NCBI GenBank assembly: GCA_002710785.1
Contig: PAMC01000006.1
Coordinates: 33,431-55,317 of the forward strand
Source of the DNA: a bacterium
Lineage (GTDB): Bacteria > Patescibacteriota > Minisyncoccia > Phycocordibacterales > UBA918
Direction: 5' to 3'
DNA: 21,887 nt
Shown: positions 13,396-21,523 of the stretch, piece by piece
Layout of the letters: every line of letters begins with the position of its first letter
Numbering within the stretch: position 1 is the first letter of the stretch
Translations under genes and position numbers: made by a program
Notes under the pieces: model-generated
Seen by the model: only the letters and a program-made list of their open reading frames with translations
Told to the model about the DNA's origin: nothing
The model's database searches: none

Positions 13396-14817
13396 TTAGA
13401 GCTGTGCGTCGTAGATTCGCTTACCAAGGTCGAAGAGTCGTGATTCTCCGGCGTGTGGAGCGATGTACTGCACGCCAACTGGTAGCGTACTGCCGTCTCG
13501 ATCAACCGTCGCCATTGGAGTTGAAATTGCGGGTACGCCGGTGAGGTTAACCGGTACGGTAAAAATATCTTGTCGGTACATAGCTAACGGGTCGGCCTGC
13601 GCACCAAAGGTAAAGGCCGGAGTAGGCGCCGTTGGTGTCGCTAGCACATCGACGTCGGTAAAGACATTGGCTAACTCTTGTCGCATTAGGCGACGCACTG
13701 CTTCGGCCTTACCGTAGTACGCATCGTAGTACCCAGCCGAGAGTACGTAGGTACCAAGCAAGACGCGGCGCTTTACCTCATCTCCAAACCCGTGTGCGCG
13801 AGACTGCTCGTATACATCTAAAAGTGTCTCTCCTGGCGTTTGTGTGCCGTAGCGCAACCCATCGTACCGAGCGAGGTTAGAAGACACCTCAGCCGGCATC
13901 ACAATGTAGTACGCGGCCAGACCTTTAGCAAAGAGCGGCAGCGAGATATCGACCACCTCGTGCCCGGCAGCGGAGAGATCTTTGAGGTGTGCCTCAAACG
14001 CTTCGAGCACATCTGGGTCTACACCCTCAGCTAAAAAGTCGCGCGGGACGCCAATGCGGTACGTCTCTTTAGTCTCGACCGCTGGGTACGTGTCGACATC
14101 AATCGTTGTCATATCCATTGGGTCACGGCCAGCCATAACGCTGTGAACGAGCTCAGCGTCTGCCACCGTATTGGTGAGCGGGCCGGCCTGATCGAGACTC
14201 GAGCCCATGGCGATTAAACCGTAGCGTGAGACCGCCCCGTAGGTTGGCTTAAACCCAACCACACCACAGTAACTGGCCGGCTGCCGAATCGAGCCGCCGG
14301 TGTCGGTACCAATGGCGACCGGCACGGAACCCATAGCGACAGCAGCTGCCGAACCGCCCGAGCTGCCACCAGGAACGCGAGTCGGATCAATTGGGTTTTT
14401 ACTCGGAGAAAACGCAGAGTTCTCAGTTGAACCACCCATCGCAAACTCGTCCATGTTGGTACCACCAAGAAGTACCGCGCCGGCAACCTTAAGTTTATTC
14501 ACGATCGTGGCGTCGTACGTTGCGGTGTAGTTTTCCAGAATCTTCGAAGCGGCGGTAACCCGCTCCCCTTCCACCATAATGTTATGTTTCAGGGCCACCG
14601 GAATACCCGCCAACGGCGGCGCAGACTCACCATCCTTGGCGAGTAGCTCCTCGGCGGCGGCGGCTTGCTGCGCTGCGCTCTCGTAGACGTCGAGGAATAC
14701 ATTGAGCGCGTCGTTTTGCTCGCCAATAGTCTCGAGACTTTTTGCGACCACTTCAGTCGGCTTTTGTGTACCGGCCAAATAGTCAGCGCGAAGTGAGTGT
14801 GCGGTCTGTTTAGTCAT
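13396..14817 (-). CDS. gatA: Asp/Glu-tRNA amidotransferase subunit A
   Basis: GatA is the amidase subunit of GatCAB. It hydrolyses glutamine and passes ammonia to GatB, which amidates Glu on tRNA-Gln or Asp on tRNA-Asn. The 473 residues have the amidase-signature triad: Lys77 (VALKHN), cis-Ser152 (GGSSGGS) and nucleophile Ser176 (TDTGGSIR), almost exactly where they lie in well-studied GatA proteins. The usual Asp after the Lys is His here. Its start overlaps the end of gatC by 8 bp, implying translational coupling. gatB is not in this window. Confidence 0.96.
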   Translation of the reverse strand: MTKQTAHSLRADYLAGTQKPTEVVAKSLETIGEQNDALNVFLDVYESAAQQAAAAEELLAKDGESAPPLAGIPVALKHNIMVEGERVTAASKILENYTATYDATIVNKLKVAGAVLLGGTNMDEFAMGGSTENSAFSPSKNPIDPTRVPGGSSGGSAAAVAMGSVPVAIGTDTGGSIRQPASYCGVVGFKPTYGAVSRYGLIAMGSSLDQAGPLTNTVADAELVHSVMAGRDPMDMTTIDVDTYPAVETKETYRIGVPRDFLAEGVDPDVLEAFEAHLKDLSAAGHEVVDISLPLFAKGLAAYYIVMPAEVSSNLARYDGLRYGTQTPGETLLDVYEQSRAHGFGDEVKRRVLLGTYVLSAGYYDAYYGKAEAVRRLMRQELANVFTDVDVLATPTAPTPAFTFGAQADPLAMYRQDIFTVPVNLTGVPAISTPMATVDRDGSTLPVGVQYIAPHAGESRLFDLGKRIYDAQL

Positions 14818-15103
14818 CTTGGTTGAGAATTTTCTTCACGCTCATAAACCGTCCGTCGGTTTCCGGCATGGCCGCGAGGAGTGCATCGGTGTACTGGTTT
14901 GGTTCGTTGGTTACCTCATCAGCACGAAAAACGTTATGTACCGCCCCGACGGTTGGTTCAAGTGCGTCAGTGCCAGCTACCTCGGTTACTTCGCTCACGT
15001 ACTCAAGAATGGCGTCAATTTCCTTGGTAAATGTCTCCGCTTCTTCGTCGGTGATAGCAATGCGCGAGAGACGCGCCAGGTGTTGCACTTCCTTTTTTGT
15101 CAT
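14810..15103 (-). CDS. gatC: Asp/Glu-tRNA amidotransferase subunit C
   Basis: GatC is the small belt-like subunit that wraps GatA and stabilises the GatAB interface. The 97-residue length is typical. It has the family pattern: an N-terminal helix starting KKEVQHLARLSRIAIT, the central EIDAILEYVSEV helix, and the later 'FRADEV' segment followed by a short tail. The start at 15103 has no Shine-Dalgarno sequence. It overlaps gatA by 8 bp. A 122-bp gap containing a hairpin separates it from ligA upstream. Confidence 0.94.
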   Translation of the reverse strand: MTKKEVQHLARLSRIAITDEEAETFTKEIDAILEYVSEVTEVAGTDALEPTVGAVHNVFRADEVTNEPNQYTDALLAAMPETDGRFMSVKKILNQDD

Positions 15104-15186
15104 CCCATTAGAGCTTACTGAATAAAGTTTTTAAACGCTGGATATTCCCATCGAGCAAGTGCTGCGATCTAGCTCTAACGGGACAG

Positions 15187-15222
15187 GTACCGGAATACTA
15201 GCATCTTTGCTAGGGGCGGTAC
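15187..15222 (-). other. Nested hairpin between ligA and gatC
   Basis: An outer 6-bp stem (15187-15192 with 15217-15222) encloses an inner 6-bp stem (15198-15203 with 15208-15213). It lies directly after the ligA stop codon but has no T tract downstream. It may be an RNA-processing or stabilising hairpin, or a weak terminator. Confidence 0.45.
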
Positions 15223-15225
15223 AGA

Positions 15226-17235
15226 TTAGCGACCGATCAGTTTCAAAAACTCCGCTTCGTCCAATGTCTTAACTCCAAGCGCCGTCGCTTTCTCGGCTTT
15301 GCTGCCAGCAGCTTCCCCCAGTACCACGTACGTCGTCTGTTGGGAAACACTGCTGCTCACAGTTGCGCCGGCCTGTCGCGCGAGATCTTGCGCTTCATCT
15401 CGTGCCAGCGTCGGCAGCGTGCCCGTAAACACTACCGTGGCACCTACGAGCGCGTCAGAGGCGGCCTGCTCGGCATCGGTAACAGTGAGTTCGGTTAAAA
15501 GCGCATCGAGCCGCGCCTGGTTGTCGGGTTTACTAAACCATGTGACGACCGCCTCAGCCACGGTTTCACCAACACCGTGGATGGCGGCCAGTTCAGCTTG
15601 CGAAGCCTGACGCACCGCGTCAAGCGAACCACAGTGCGCAGCTATCAAACGAGCAGTTTCCTCACCCACGTGATTAATTGACAGGCCAATTAGTAAGCGG
15701 TGGAGCGGTACGGTACGCGCGGCATCAATCGCGGCGAGTACATTCTCTACCGCCCGCTCTTTAAAGCCAGGTAGATCAATGAGATCTCCTTTACTCAATG
15801 TAAAGAGATCAACCCAGTCGTCGATCAGGTGATTATCGAGCAAGAGATCGATAATGCGTGGACCAACGCCGTCAATATTGACGGCGGCTTTTGAAACAAA
15901 GTGGTACAGCCGCTGGCGGTGTAGCTGATCTGACTCGGGTACCACACACCGATACGCTGCCTCGCCAGGTACCCGCTCAATACTGCCATCACCCCCGCAA
16001 CCGGGGACGCGCTTCGGGAAGCGGTACGGTTTAGCTGCTTTAGGGCGTAGCTCAGTGAGGACCCGAATCACTTTCGGAATGATATCACCAGCTTTTTCGA
16101 TGATTACCGTGTCACCAACGCGCACATCGAGGCGTTTGATCTCATCTTCGTTGTGGAGTGTAGCGCGTGAGACAGTTGAGCCGTCTACCACCACTGGACG
16201 TAAGTGGGCAACTGGAGTGATGACGCCGGTGCGACCCACCTGCAACTGAATGTCCTCGAGGACCGTCGTTGCCTGCTGCGCCGGAAACTTAATCGCGACG
16301 CCAAAGCGTGGTGATTTAGCCGTGTGCCCGAGCGCCTTTTGGATGACAATGCTATTTACCTTCACCACGACCCCATCGATACCAAAGGGCATCTCATCGT
16401 GTTGCTCCTGCCAGATCTGGTTATACTCCCATACCGCGTCAGCGTCAGCGCAACGTGCGCTATCAGGACTAATTGGTAACCCGAGCTGTTTTAAGAGCGT
16501 GAGTTCTTCCCATTGGCTCTTAGGCTCCACTAAACCACTGTCACGAGCGTCGAAAGCGTCGAGGTCGTAGAGCGTGATCGAAAGCTGACGACCTGCTGCC
16601 ACGCTCGGGTCGAGTTGCCGCAACGAACCGGCGGCGGCGTTACGCGGGTTAGCAAACAGCGGCTCTTCCGCCTTTCTGCGCTCGTCGTTAATGCGATCCA
16701 GCTCGCCTTTGGCGAGCCACACCTCACCAACACAAACGCAATTGATTGGGTACTTGAGAGTTTGCGGCAGCGAGCGAATGGTACGCACCGTGTGCGTGAC
16801 ATCTTCGCCAGTCACCCCATCACCCCGCGTTGCGGCCCGCACCAGCTCACCGGCTTGGTATTCGATAATCGCCTTAAGGCCATCAATTTTGTGCTCGGCG
16901 ACAAATTCGAGTGGCTCGTGCGTCAGGTCGTACTCCTCACGCAAGCGCTCAACCCGTGCTACCCAGTCGTTCCACTCCTCATGGGTAAAGACGTTAGCAA
17001 ACGACCACTGCCGCACTTTGTGCTCCACTTTAGCAAACGCCTCACTCGGGGTAGCGCCAACCGCAAACACCTCACCGTCTTCGGTAGTTCCCTCAAGCGC
17101 GCGCAGCTCAGCCACCAGCGAATCATACGCTTCGTCGGAAATCTCTGGCGCATCTTCAGCGTGATACTTCTGCTGATGGTACGCGATAAGCTCGCGTAGC
17201 TCGGCGGCTCGCTGTTTGTCGTTTTGGTTGCTCAT
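15226..17235 (-). CDS. ligA: NAD-dependent DNA ligase with degenerate zinc finger
   Basis: LigA seals nicks during replication and repair using NAD. The 669-residue protein has the full layout: Ia domain with the NAD-binding YHxxD-like N-terminus, adenylation domain with AMP-accepting Lys116 in EHKIDG, OB fold, zinc finger, helix-hairpin-helix region, and a C-terminal BRCT domain (about 592-665). The zinc finger keeps only two of the four expected cysteines (Cys413, Cys430); the first position is Val410 and the fourth falls at Ser435/Asp436. KIDGLK replaces the common KLDGLA. It begins 3 bp after the last pseudopilin gene, so it appears to be the tail gene of the pilus operon. Confidence 0.96.
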   Translation of the reverse strand: MSNQNDKQRAAELRELIAYHQQKYHAEDAPEISDEAYDSLVAELRALEGTTEDGEVFAVGATPSEAFAKVEHKVRQWSFANVFTHEEWNDWVARVERLREEYDLTHEPLEFVAEHKIDGLKAIIEYQAGELVRAATRGDGVTGEDVTHTVRTIRSLPQTLKYPINCVCVGEVWLAKGELDRINDERRKAEEPLFANPRNAAAGSLRQLDPSVAAGRQLSITLYDLDAFDARDSGLVEPKSQWEELTLLKQLGLPISPDSARCADADAVWEYNQIWQEQHDEMPFGIDGVVVKVNSIVIQKALGHTAKSPRFGVAIKFPAQQATTVLEDIQLQVGRTGVITPVAHLRPVVVDGSTVSRATLHNEDEIKRLDVRVGDTVIIEKAGDIIPKVIRVLTELRPKAAKPYRFPKRVPGCGGDGSIERVPGEAAYRCVVPESDQLHRQRLYHFVSKAAVNIDGVGPRIIDLLLDNHLIDDWVDLFTLSKGDLIDLPGFKERAVENVLAAIDAARTVPLHRLLIGLSINHVGEETARLIAAHCGSLDAVRQASQAELAAIHGVGETVAEAVVTWFSKPDNQARLDALLTELTVTDAEQAASDALVGATVVFTGTLPTLARDEAQDLARQAGATVSSSVSQQTTYVVLGEAAGSKAEKATALGVKTLDEAEFLKLIGR

Positions 17236-17238
17236 ACC

Positions 17239-17790
17239 TTAGTACGATATCGTAAGCTCTCGTTGCACGGTTCGCAAGCTACTTAAGTCTGCGCAGCCGC
17301 GATTAAATCCGCGCGCGAACACGAGGGTACAAATGTTGCCGTCGGTACACGTCTCGCTCGCGAGACCTTGGTTGCTGAAGTTCTTGGTGTACGCCCCACC
17401 CCGAGCGTCCATAATGTATATATCTGATTCGCTACACAAATCTTGTTCACTGTTGTTCCAGTTAAATTGGAAGCTGTACTCAGCGGTGCGGCCGGCGTCG
17501 GACATGTTCGGACTGACGCTACTTAAAGTATCCTCAAAACAGTCGATGTCGACCGCGTTTGCGCCACTATTAATGAAATCGATCGTATCCACCACAACTT
17601 GTGCGCACTCTACGGCAGCCTGTGCGCCATGAAATGCCACTTCTGAGTCTCGTCCGGTGGTCGAGAGGCTGATCTGCTTGACCGTAATGTCTAGGAGTGA
17701 GATACCCACCGCCAACACAACGCTGATAACCACGATGGTCAGGAGAAGCGCAAAGCCAGTATTTGGAGCGTGACGGTTAGTTGGTGTCAT
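17239..17790 (-). CDS. PilX-like minor pseudopilin
   Basis: The 183-residue protein has a prepilin-type N-terminus: a short hydrophilic leader, then TGFALLLTIVVISVVLAVG as the membrane helix (about residues 11-31). It lacks the Glu usually found at mature position 5, as PilX-type proteins often do. Six Cys residues in the globular part suggest disulfides outside the membrane. It overlaps the preceding pseudopilin gene by 14 bp and is followed by ligA after 3 bp. Minor pseudopilins of this kind prime pilus assembly at the tip. Confidence 0.75.
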   Translation of the reverse strand: MTPTNRHAPNTGFALLLTIVVISVVLAVGISLLDITVKQISLSTTGRDSEVAFHGAQAAVECAQVVVDTIDFINSGANAVDIDCFEDTLSSVSPNMSDAGRTAEYSFQFNWNNSEQDLCSESDIYIMDARGGAYTKNFSNQGLASETCTDGNICTLVFARGFNRGCADLSSLRTVQRELTISY

Positions 17791-18349
17791 AGATATCGTG
17801 AAGGTACGTTTGTAAAGTCACCGTACGGCTGTCACCGCTGCCGGCTGCTGCCCAACTTACCGTTGAGCGCACCAATGCCTCAGTGCCCGAAATGTTTTCT
17901 ATCGTAATGACACGTGTAAACGGTGTCGCGTCGCCACTGCTCTGGTGTGTGTAGCGACCCCGAGTGTTACCGCTATTAAAATAGAGCGCACAGTTGGCAA
18001 TTGTGCTGCACGACACAAGGTTATTGCTCAGCGTATCGTCGCGCCAATCAATACCGCAGCCATCAGTACCACGGCAATCTGCCCAGTCGCCGTCACTCAT
18101 CCAATCCCAGGCATCGTTACTGCCAGGGTTATCGAGGTGCGCCAACCCCGCTTCGGCACGGATTTTAAAGACCGCTTCAATGCCTTCCTGCGCTAAGAAA
18201 AACGCCGCGTTTTGCTGAGCAGTAAACTGTGAGTACTGCAACGAACGTGCAGCGATTGTCATCGGACCCACCGTTGCTAAGAGCAGTATTGAAATTGCCA
18301 CCAGCACTTCCACCATAGAGTATCCTCGTTCTGTTTGATTGATTTTCAT
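17777..18349 (-). CDS. PilV-like minor pseudopilin
   Basis: This 190-residue protein has a class III signal RGYSMVEVLVAISILLL near residues 8-24, with Tyr in place of the usual Phe after the cleavage Gly and Glu at mature position 5. The helix continues through 'GPMTIAARSLQYSQ', followed by the QNAAFFLAQEGIEAV segment typical of PilV/GspI-type pseudopilins. Several Cys residues lie in the middle. It starts 3 bp after the upstream pseudopilin stop and overlaps the next gene by 14 bp, indicating a tightly coupled operon. Confidence 0.8.
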   Translation of the reverse strand: MKINQTERGYSMVEVLVAISILLLATVGPMTIAARSLQYSQFTAQQNAAFFLAQEGIEAVFKIRAEAGLAHLDNPGSNDAWDWMSDGDWADCRGTDGCGIDWRDDTLSNNLVSCSTIANCALYFNSGNTRGRYTHQSSGDATPFTRVITIENISGTEALVRSTVSWAAAGSGDSRTVTLQTYLHDIYDTN

Positions 18350-18352
18350 ACG

Positions 18353-18973
18353 TTAGATATCGAGTGGACGTTGCACTACGGTGGTTTGAACAAGAAAATC
18401 CGCATCGACCTCAATGAGGTCACCGGCCTCTCCGGTAATGAAGACCGTTACGCTCGGCTGTTCGCCGTCAGTTAAGCCCGTCGTCGTATCGGTGACAATA
18501 AACTCAGTTGCCGTGATATTGATGTTGGGGGCTGTAATCGCAATCCAGTCTTCGTCTTCGTTGGTGTTGCCGTCGCCATCGCCATCGCCAACTCGACGGT
18601 AGATAACTTGGTCGGCACTGTCGTAGTAGTAGCTGATACGGCTACTGCCAAGCCCTTGGGTGAGGCTATCACCCGCCTCAACCACTGAGATGTACGGCTG
18701 TCCTGTGCTGCAATTATTGGTAGCGGTGTCGGCTTCGACCGCAGCGCGGCCACTGTTGCACACGTAATTGTACCCGGTTCGAATTTCTCGCGTCATGCTA
18801 TCAATGGCGATAGTGAGGTCGTTCATAACCGCCTGCATGTTCTGGGCTTTGCTGTTAGCATCGAGTAGTACGAGGAGGGTGCTGGTTGCCATAGTCATTA
18901 CCACGGTGAAGATGGTCATCGAAACGAGCAGTTCAATGAGTGAGAAACCAGCTTGTGAGTGAAGGCCTTGCAT
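18353..18973 (-). CDS. PilW/GspJ-like minor pseudopilin
   Basis: The 206-residue product opens with a prepilin signal AGFSLIELLVSMTIFTVVM (about residues 8-26), with cleavage predicted after Gly and the conserved Glu at mature position 5. The later IDSMTREIRTGYNYVC segment matches the family pattern of PilW/GspJ-type proteins. It starts 4 bp after the upstream gene and ends 3 bp before the downstream one. It would be processed by the prepilin peptidase encoded nearby. Confidence 0.82.
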   Translation of the reverse strand: MQGLHSQAGFSLIELLVSMTIFTVVMTMATSTLLVLLDANSKAQNMQAVMNDLTIAIDSMTREIRTGYNYVCNSGRAAVEADTATNNCSTGQPYISVVEAGDSLTQGLGSSRISYYYDSADQVIYRRVGDGDGDGNTNEDEDWIAITAPNINITATEFIVTDTTTGLTDGEQPSVTVFITGEAGDLIEVDADFLVQTTVVQRPLDI

Positions 18974-18977
18974 ACTC

Positions 18978-19577
18978 TTATTCTACCGTTATGAGCCCCG
19001 TGCTCGTAATGTACACCGACCGGTAGATTGATGGGTCATCTACCGGCGAAATGAGGATGCGCGCAGAACTTGCCTCAGACCCGCCGGGCAAGCGCAGCGT
19101 CGCGTCAAAGTTTGGCCGCGCAAACGAGATATGCAACAGCGAAGCCGACTGACACGAGCTCACGTCTGAGTCGTAGCAAATTTCACTAATGTAAAAACGG
19201 TTGTCCAGCGGAATGGTTGCCAATTCTTCTCCTGCATTGTAAGCCGGCACCGGAGCTGACTGGCTGTCTTGCCAAAAAATGTACTGCTGGTTGTTGCTGC
19301 TGTCTTGGTTCACGTAAATACCGTACTCTTCGCGAAACTCGCTACCGTCACCGCGCACGCTAATGGCGTAGACCTGAGCCTCACGCAAGTCGAGAGCTAA
19401 CTCAAACGCTTGGTTTTTAAGCAAAACCGCACTATTAAACGACCCATAGCGGACCATCACCAAGACCGTCAAAATACTAATGATGGCGAGGGTAATGAGT
19501 ACCTCAAGTAAGGTAAAGCCAGAGTGTGACGCTACTTTAGAACCACGGTACAAAGAACGCAAAGACGCTGAGCTCAT
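18978..19577 (-). CDS. FimT/GspH-like minor pseudopilin
   Basis: A prepilin signal SGFTLLEVLITLAIISILTV lies at about residues 19-38 of 199, after a rather long leader. The FELALDLREAQVYAIS segment after the helix is typical of GspH/FimT proteins. With ATG 19577 the gene overlaps the end of the prepilin peptidase gene by 41 bp; an in-frame TTG five codons later would shorten the overlap and the leader. It is the first of four minor-pseudopilin genes in a row. Confidence 0.82.
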   Translation of the reverse strand: MSSASLRSLYRGSKVASHSGFTLLEVLITLAIISILTVLVMVRYGSFNSAVLLKNQAFELALDLREAQVYAISVRGDGSEFREEYGIYVNQDSSNNQQYIFWQDSQSAPVPAYNAGEELATIPLDNRFYISEICYDSDVSSCQSASLLHISFARPNFDATLRLPGGSEASSARILISPVDDPSIYRSVYITSTGLITVE

Positions 19578-20385
19578 AGATATATACTACCAAGAAGGCG
19601 GCCACAATGAATGGGGCAAATGGGATTTCGCTTCGCATGTGAAGCGAGCGATGAGTTGGCACATGGCGCTGCAGCAGAACTGGTAAAAACACGAGCAGGA
19701 GACCCACCACTGCCCCGATCCAGAAAGACAACACAACCATAGAGAAGGCTTCCTCGAGCGTCAGAAATAGCGCCAGCGCAGCGGCCAGCTTAACGTCACC
19801 AAACCCAAGCCAGCGGCCAGCTGAGTACTTCCAGAGCACAGCGTAAAACCCAGCCGCTACGAGCACTAGGAGTAACCCATTTGAAAAGTCCGTCAGAGCC
19901 AGTGGCCAGTTTTGGTAGCTATACGCTGCGACGCCAACAGCTGCCACTATGAGCACCAGCTCATTCGGAATAATAAAGTGCGCCAAATCATAGAGTGAGA
20001 TGGCGAGCAGTACGGAGACTAATACCCACGAGAAGAAGAGAGTGATAGGGTCGACAAATGTTACGTACACCACGATGTACAGCAGCGCGCCGAGTAGTTC
20101 GACAATAAAGTCACGTAGCGGAATTCGTGCTTGGCATACGCGACAGCGGCCGCGTAAGGATAAAAATGAAACAAATGGCACCAACTCATACCAAGACAGC
20201 TGGTGACCGCAGGAGAAACAGCGAGAGCGACCCAAGAGCGAGGCGTTGGTGTGCAAGCGGTACGCGACCACATTAATAAAACTGGCCATTACCGCACCCA
20301 GCACTCCAACCACCAGCAACTGGTACCAGTACGGCAAAGAATCGAGGAGCGTGAGTGCTGACATGAGATAGGTGCTTAGCCGCAC
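19537..20385 (-). CDS. pilD: Prepilin peptidase (A24 family)
   Basis: This membrane aspartyl protease removes prepilin leaders and may N-methylate the new N-terminus. The 282 residues include the N-terminal SFINVVAYRL motif, four zinc-type cysteines (Cys56, Cys59, Cys81, Cys84), and about eight membrane helices. The two catalytic aspartates are in LYDLAHFIIPNE (Asp133) and GFGDVKL (Asp197). The start overlaps the upstream pilin gene by 10 bp and the end overlaps the next pseudopilin gene, so it sits in the middle of its substrate genes. Confidence 0.94.
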   Translation of the reverse strand: MRLSTYLMSALTLLDSLPYWYQLLVVGVLGAVMASFINVVAYRLHTNASLLGRSRCFSCGHQLSWYELVPFVSFLSLRGRCRVCQARIPLRDFIVELLGALLYIVVYVTFVDPITLFFSWVLVSVLLAISLYDLAHFIIPNELVLIVAAVGVAAYSYQNWPLALTDFSNGLLLVLVAAGFYAVLWKYSAGRWLGFGDVKLAAALALFLTLEEAFSMVVLSFWIGAVVGLLLVFLPVLLQRHVPTHRSLHMRSEIPFAPFIVAAFLVVYIYELSVFAFFVPWF

Positions 20386-20807
20386 ACAGCGTCTTCGCTG
20401 CCCCCGGTGTTGCTGATGCTACTGCCGCTAACGCGCTCAGACGCGCCGGTTGAATCGACGCAGAAGTACTCCGTACTCGAAGCGACCAGTTGTGCCTCGA
20501 TGGCCCAGGCGTTGGTGACGTGACTCCCGTCGACACACGTGGCGTCGGCGCTACCCGCTCCGGTTGCAGCCGCAATTGCGTCAGTAATGTTGCTGTCACT
20601 ACACATGTTGACGTAGCTATTATTGTCGTCGTAGTAGAGCTCTGCCTGAGCACGCATGTTATTAATGGAGCTCACAATCGCAGCGTCGGCACCCTTTGAG
20701 CGTGAGTCATTAAGTGCACCCAACGCAATCGAAGCTAAGATACCTATGATAGCAATTACCACCAATAGTTCGATGAGCGTAAAGCCACTGGTATATGTTC
20801 GTTTCAT
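20376..20807 (-). CDS. Type IV pilin, second copy
   Basis: The 143-residue prepilin has the leader MKRTYTSG, cleaved before FTLIELLVVIAIIGILAS, with Glu at mature position 5. The globular domain carries four Cys, likely two disulfides. It shares the N-terminal helix and a SKGADAAI segment with the neighbouring pilin at 20884-21282, so the two probably arose by duplication. A terminator and an extended -10 box lie between them, and the -10 ends 8 nt before this ATG. Its stop overlaps the prepilin peptidase start by 10 bp. Confidence 0.9.
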   Translation of the reverse strand: MKRTYTSGFTLIELLVVIAIIGILASIALGALNDSRSKGADAAIVSSINNMRAQAELYYDDNNSYVNMCSDSNITDAIAAATGAGSADATCVDGSHVTNAWAIEAQLVASSTEYFCVDSTGASERVSGSSISNTGGSEDAVCG

Positions 20808-20824
20808 TACGTATCAGTATAGCA
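20808..20824 (-). promoter_or_regulatory. Extended -10 before the second pilin gene
   Basis: On the minus strand TGCTATACT (20816-20824) is identical to the extended -10 of prfB. It ends 8 nt before the ATG, which predicts a leaderless message. No -35 is visible; the terminator hairpin occupies that place. Confidence 0.5.
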
Positions 20825-20827
20825 AAC

Positions 20828-20852
20828 AAAAAAGCGGCCAGGCCGCTTTTTT
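20828..20852 (-). terminator. Terminator between the two pilin genes
   Basis: An 11-bp stem, six A-T pairs plus GCGGC/GCCGC, has a 3-nt loop and a T6 run on either strand. It follows the first pilin gene by about 30 bp and would limit read-through into the rest of the pilus operon, allowing more of the first pilin than of downstream proteins. Confidence 0.85.
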
Positions 20853-20883
20853 GCTGTCTCGTAGCGAGCAGTATCGCGCTACA

Positions 20884-21282
20884 CTACGAACACCTCAGGT
20901 TAGAAGTGGTGGCGGTCACTTCGCCAGCGTACCCACTGCTGTCAACACAGTAGTTGGCTGTAGTTGAAGAAACAAGTGGTGAAATGATGAGGTAACCAGT
21001 TGCAGTAGCGGCACATTCAAAAGTTCCTCCAGCGTTGTTAACAGAACCAGCAGCCGTAGTCAGGGTGCCACAGAGACTGGCGTAACTGTTGCCGTTGTTG
21101 TCATAGTACAACTCAGCTTCAGCGCGGGTGTTGTTAATGGTCGACTTGATAGCCGCGTCGGCACCCTTTGAACGGGCATTGTTGAGTGATGCAAGCACCA
21201 CTGAAGCGAGAATACCGATGATTGCTATTACCACCAAGAGCTCAATGAGGGTGAAACCGCGAGAAAAGATTTTCTTCTGCAT
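20884..21282 (-). CDS. Type IV pilin, probable major pilin
   Basis: This 132-residue prepilin has the leader MQKKIFSRG, cleaved before FTLIELLVVIAIIGILASVV, with Glu at mature position 5. A four-Cys globular domain follows. It stands alone between a long structured leader with a good -10 box and a strong terminator, the arrangement expected for an abundant subunit. The neighbouring pilin gene encodes a related protein. The start at 21282 has no Shine-Dalgarno sequence. Confidence 0.92.
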   Translation of the reverse strand: MQKKIFSRGFTLIELLVVIAIIGILASVVLASLNNARSKGADAAIKSTINNTRAEAELYYDNNGNSYASLCGTLTTAAGSVNNAGGTFECAATATGYLIISPLVSSTTANYCVDSSGYAGEVTATTSNLRCS

Positions 21283-21379
21283 GAAGTAGTAATTATTGTA
21301 ATAAGGTTAACTTAAAACCTCAGCTGATGGCTTTAAGCGTAGCTCCACGTTTCTAGATAAACGTGATACTTTAATTATA
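21283..21379 (-). promoter_or_regulatory. Promoter -10 and structured leader of the major pilin gene
   Basis: A consensus TATAAT lies at 21374-21379 on the minus strand without a clear -35. The leader of about 85 nt contains two hairpins: 21346-21352 with 21359-21365 (CACGTTT, 6-nt loop) and 21311-21319 with 21329-21337 (9 bp including one G-U). It lacks a ribosome binding site before the ATG. The remaining stretch, 21380-21523, shows no further feature I can support. Confidence 0.45.
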
Positions 21380-21523
21380 TGAAGATATGACTAACCTGGT
21401 AGCAACCACCGTGGACAACCAAACTAATTGGGCAAACGTAATATTCTAGAGCCTGGGCGTGTAAGCGGTTTTCAAATTTGAGGTGAGAAAAGTGGTGCGC
21501 TGCGGAGAACTTCTGACGTTGGT

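Noticed and set aside
9460..17199. Many long open frames opposite or across ftsX, pyrG, prfB, gatA and ligA
   Set aside because: They are shadows of well-identified conserved genes and show low-complexity Ser/Arg-rich composition typical of antisense frames.
17333..20206. Plus-strand ORFs inside the pilus cluster
   Set aside because: They run antisense to clear pseudopilin and peptidase genes and have no recognisable features.
21380..21523. Possible cyclic-di-GMP riboswitch before the major pilin gene
   Set aside because: GGTTGCTACCAGG loosely recalls part of the GEMM motif, but the conserved core is missing and it lies upstream of the predicted start site.
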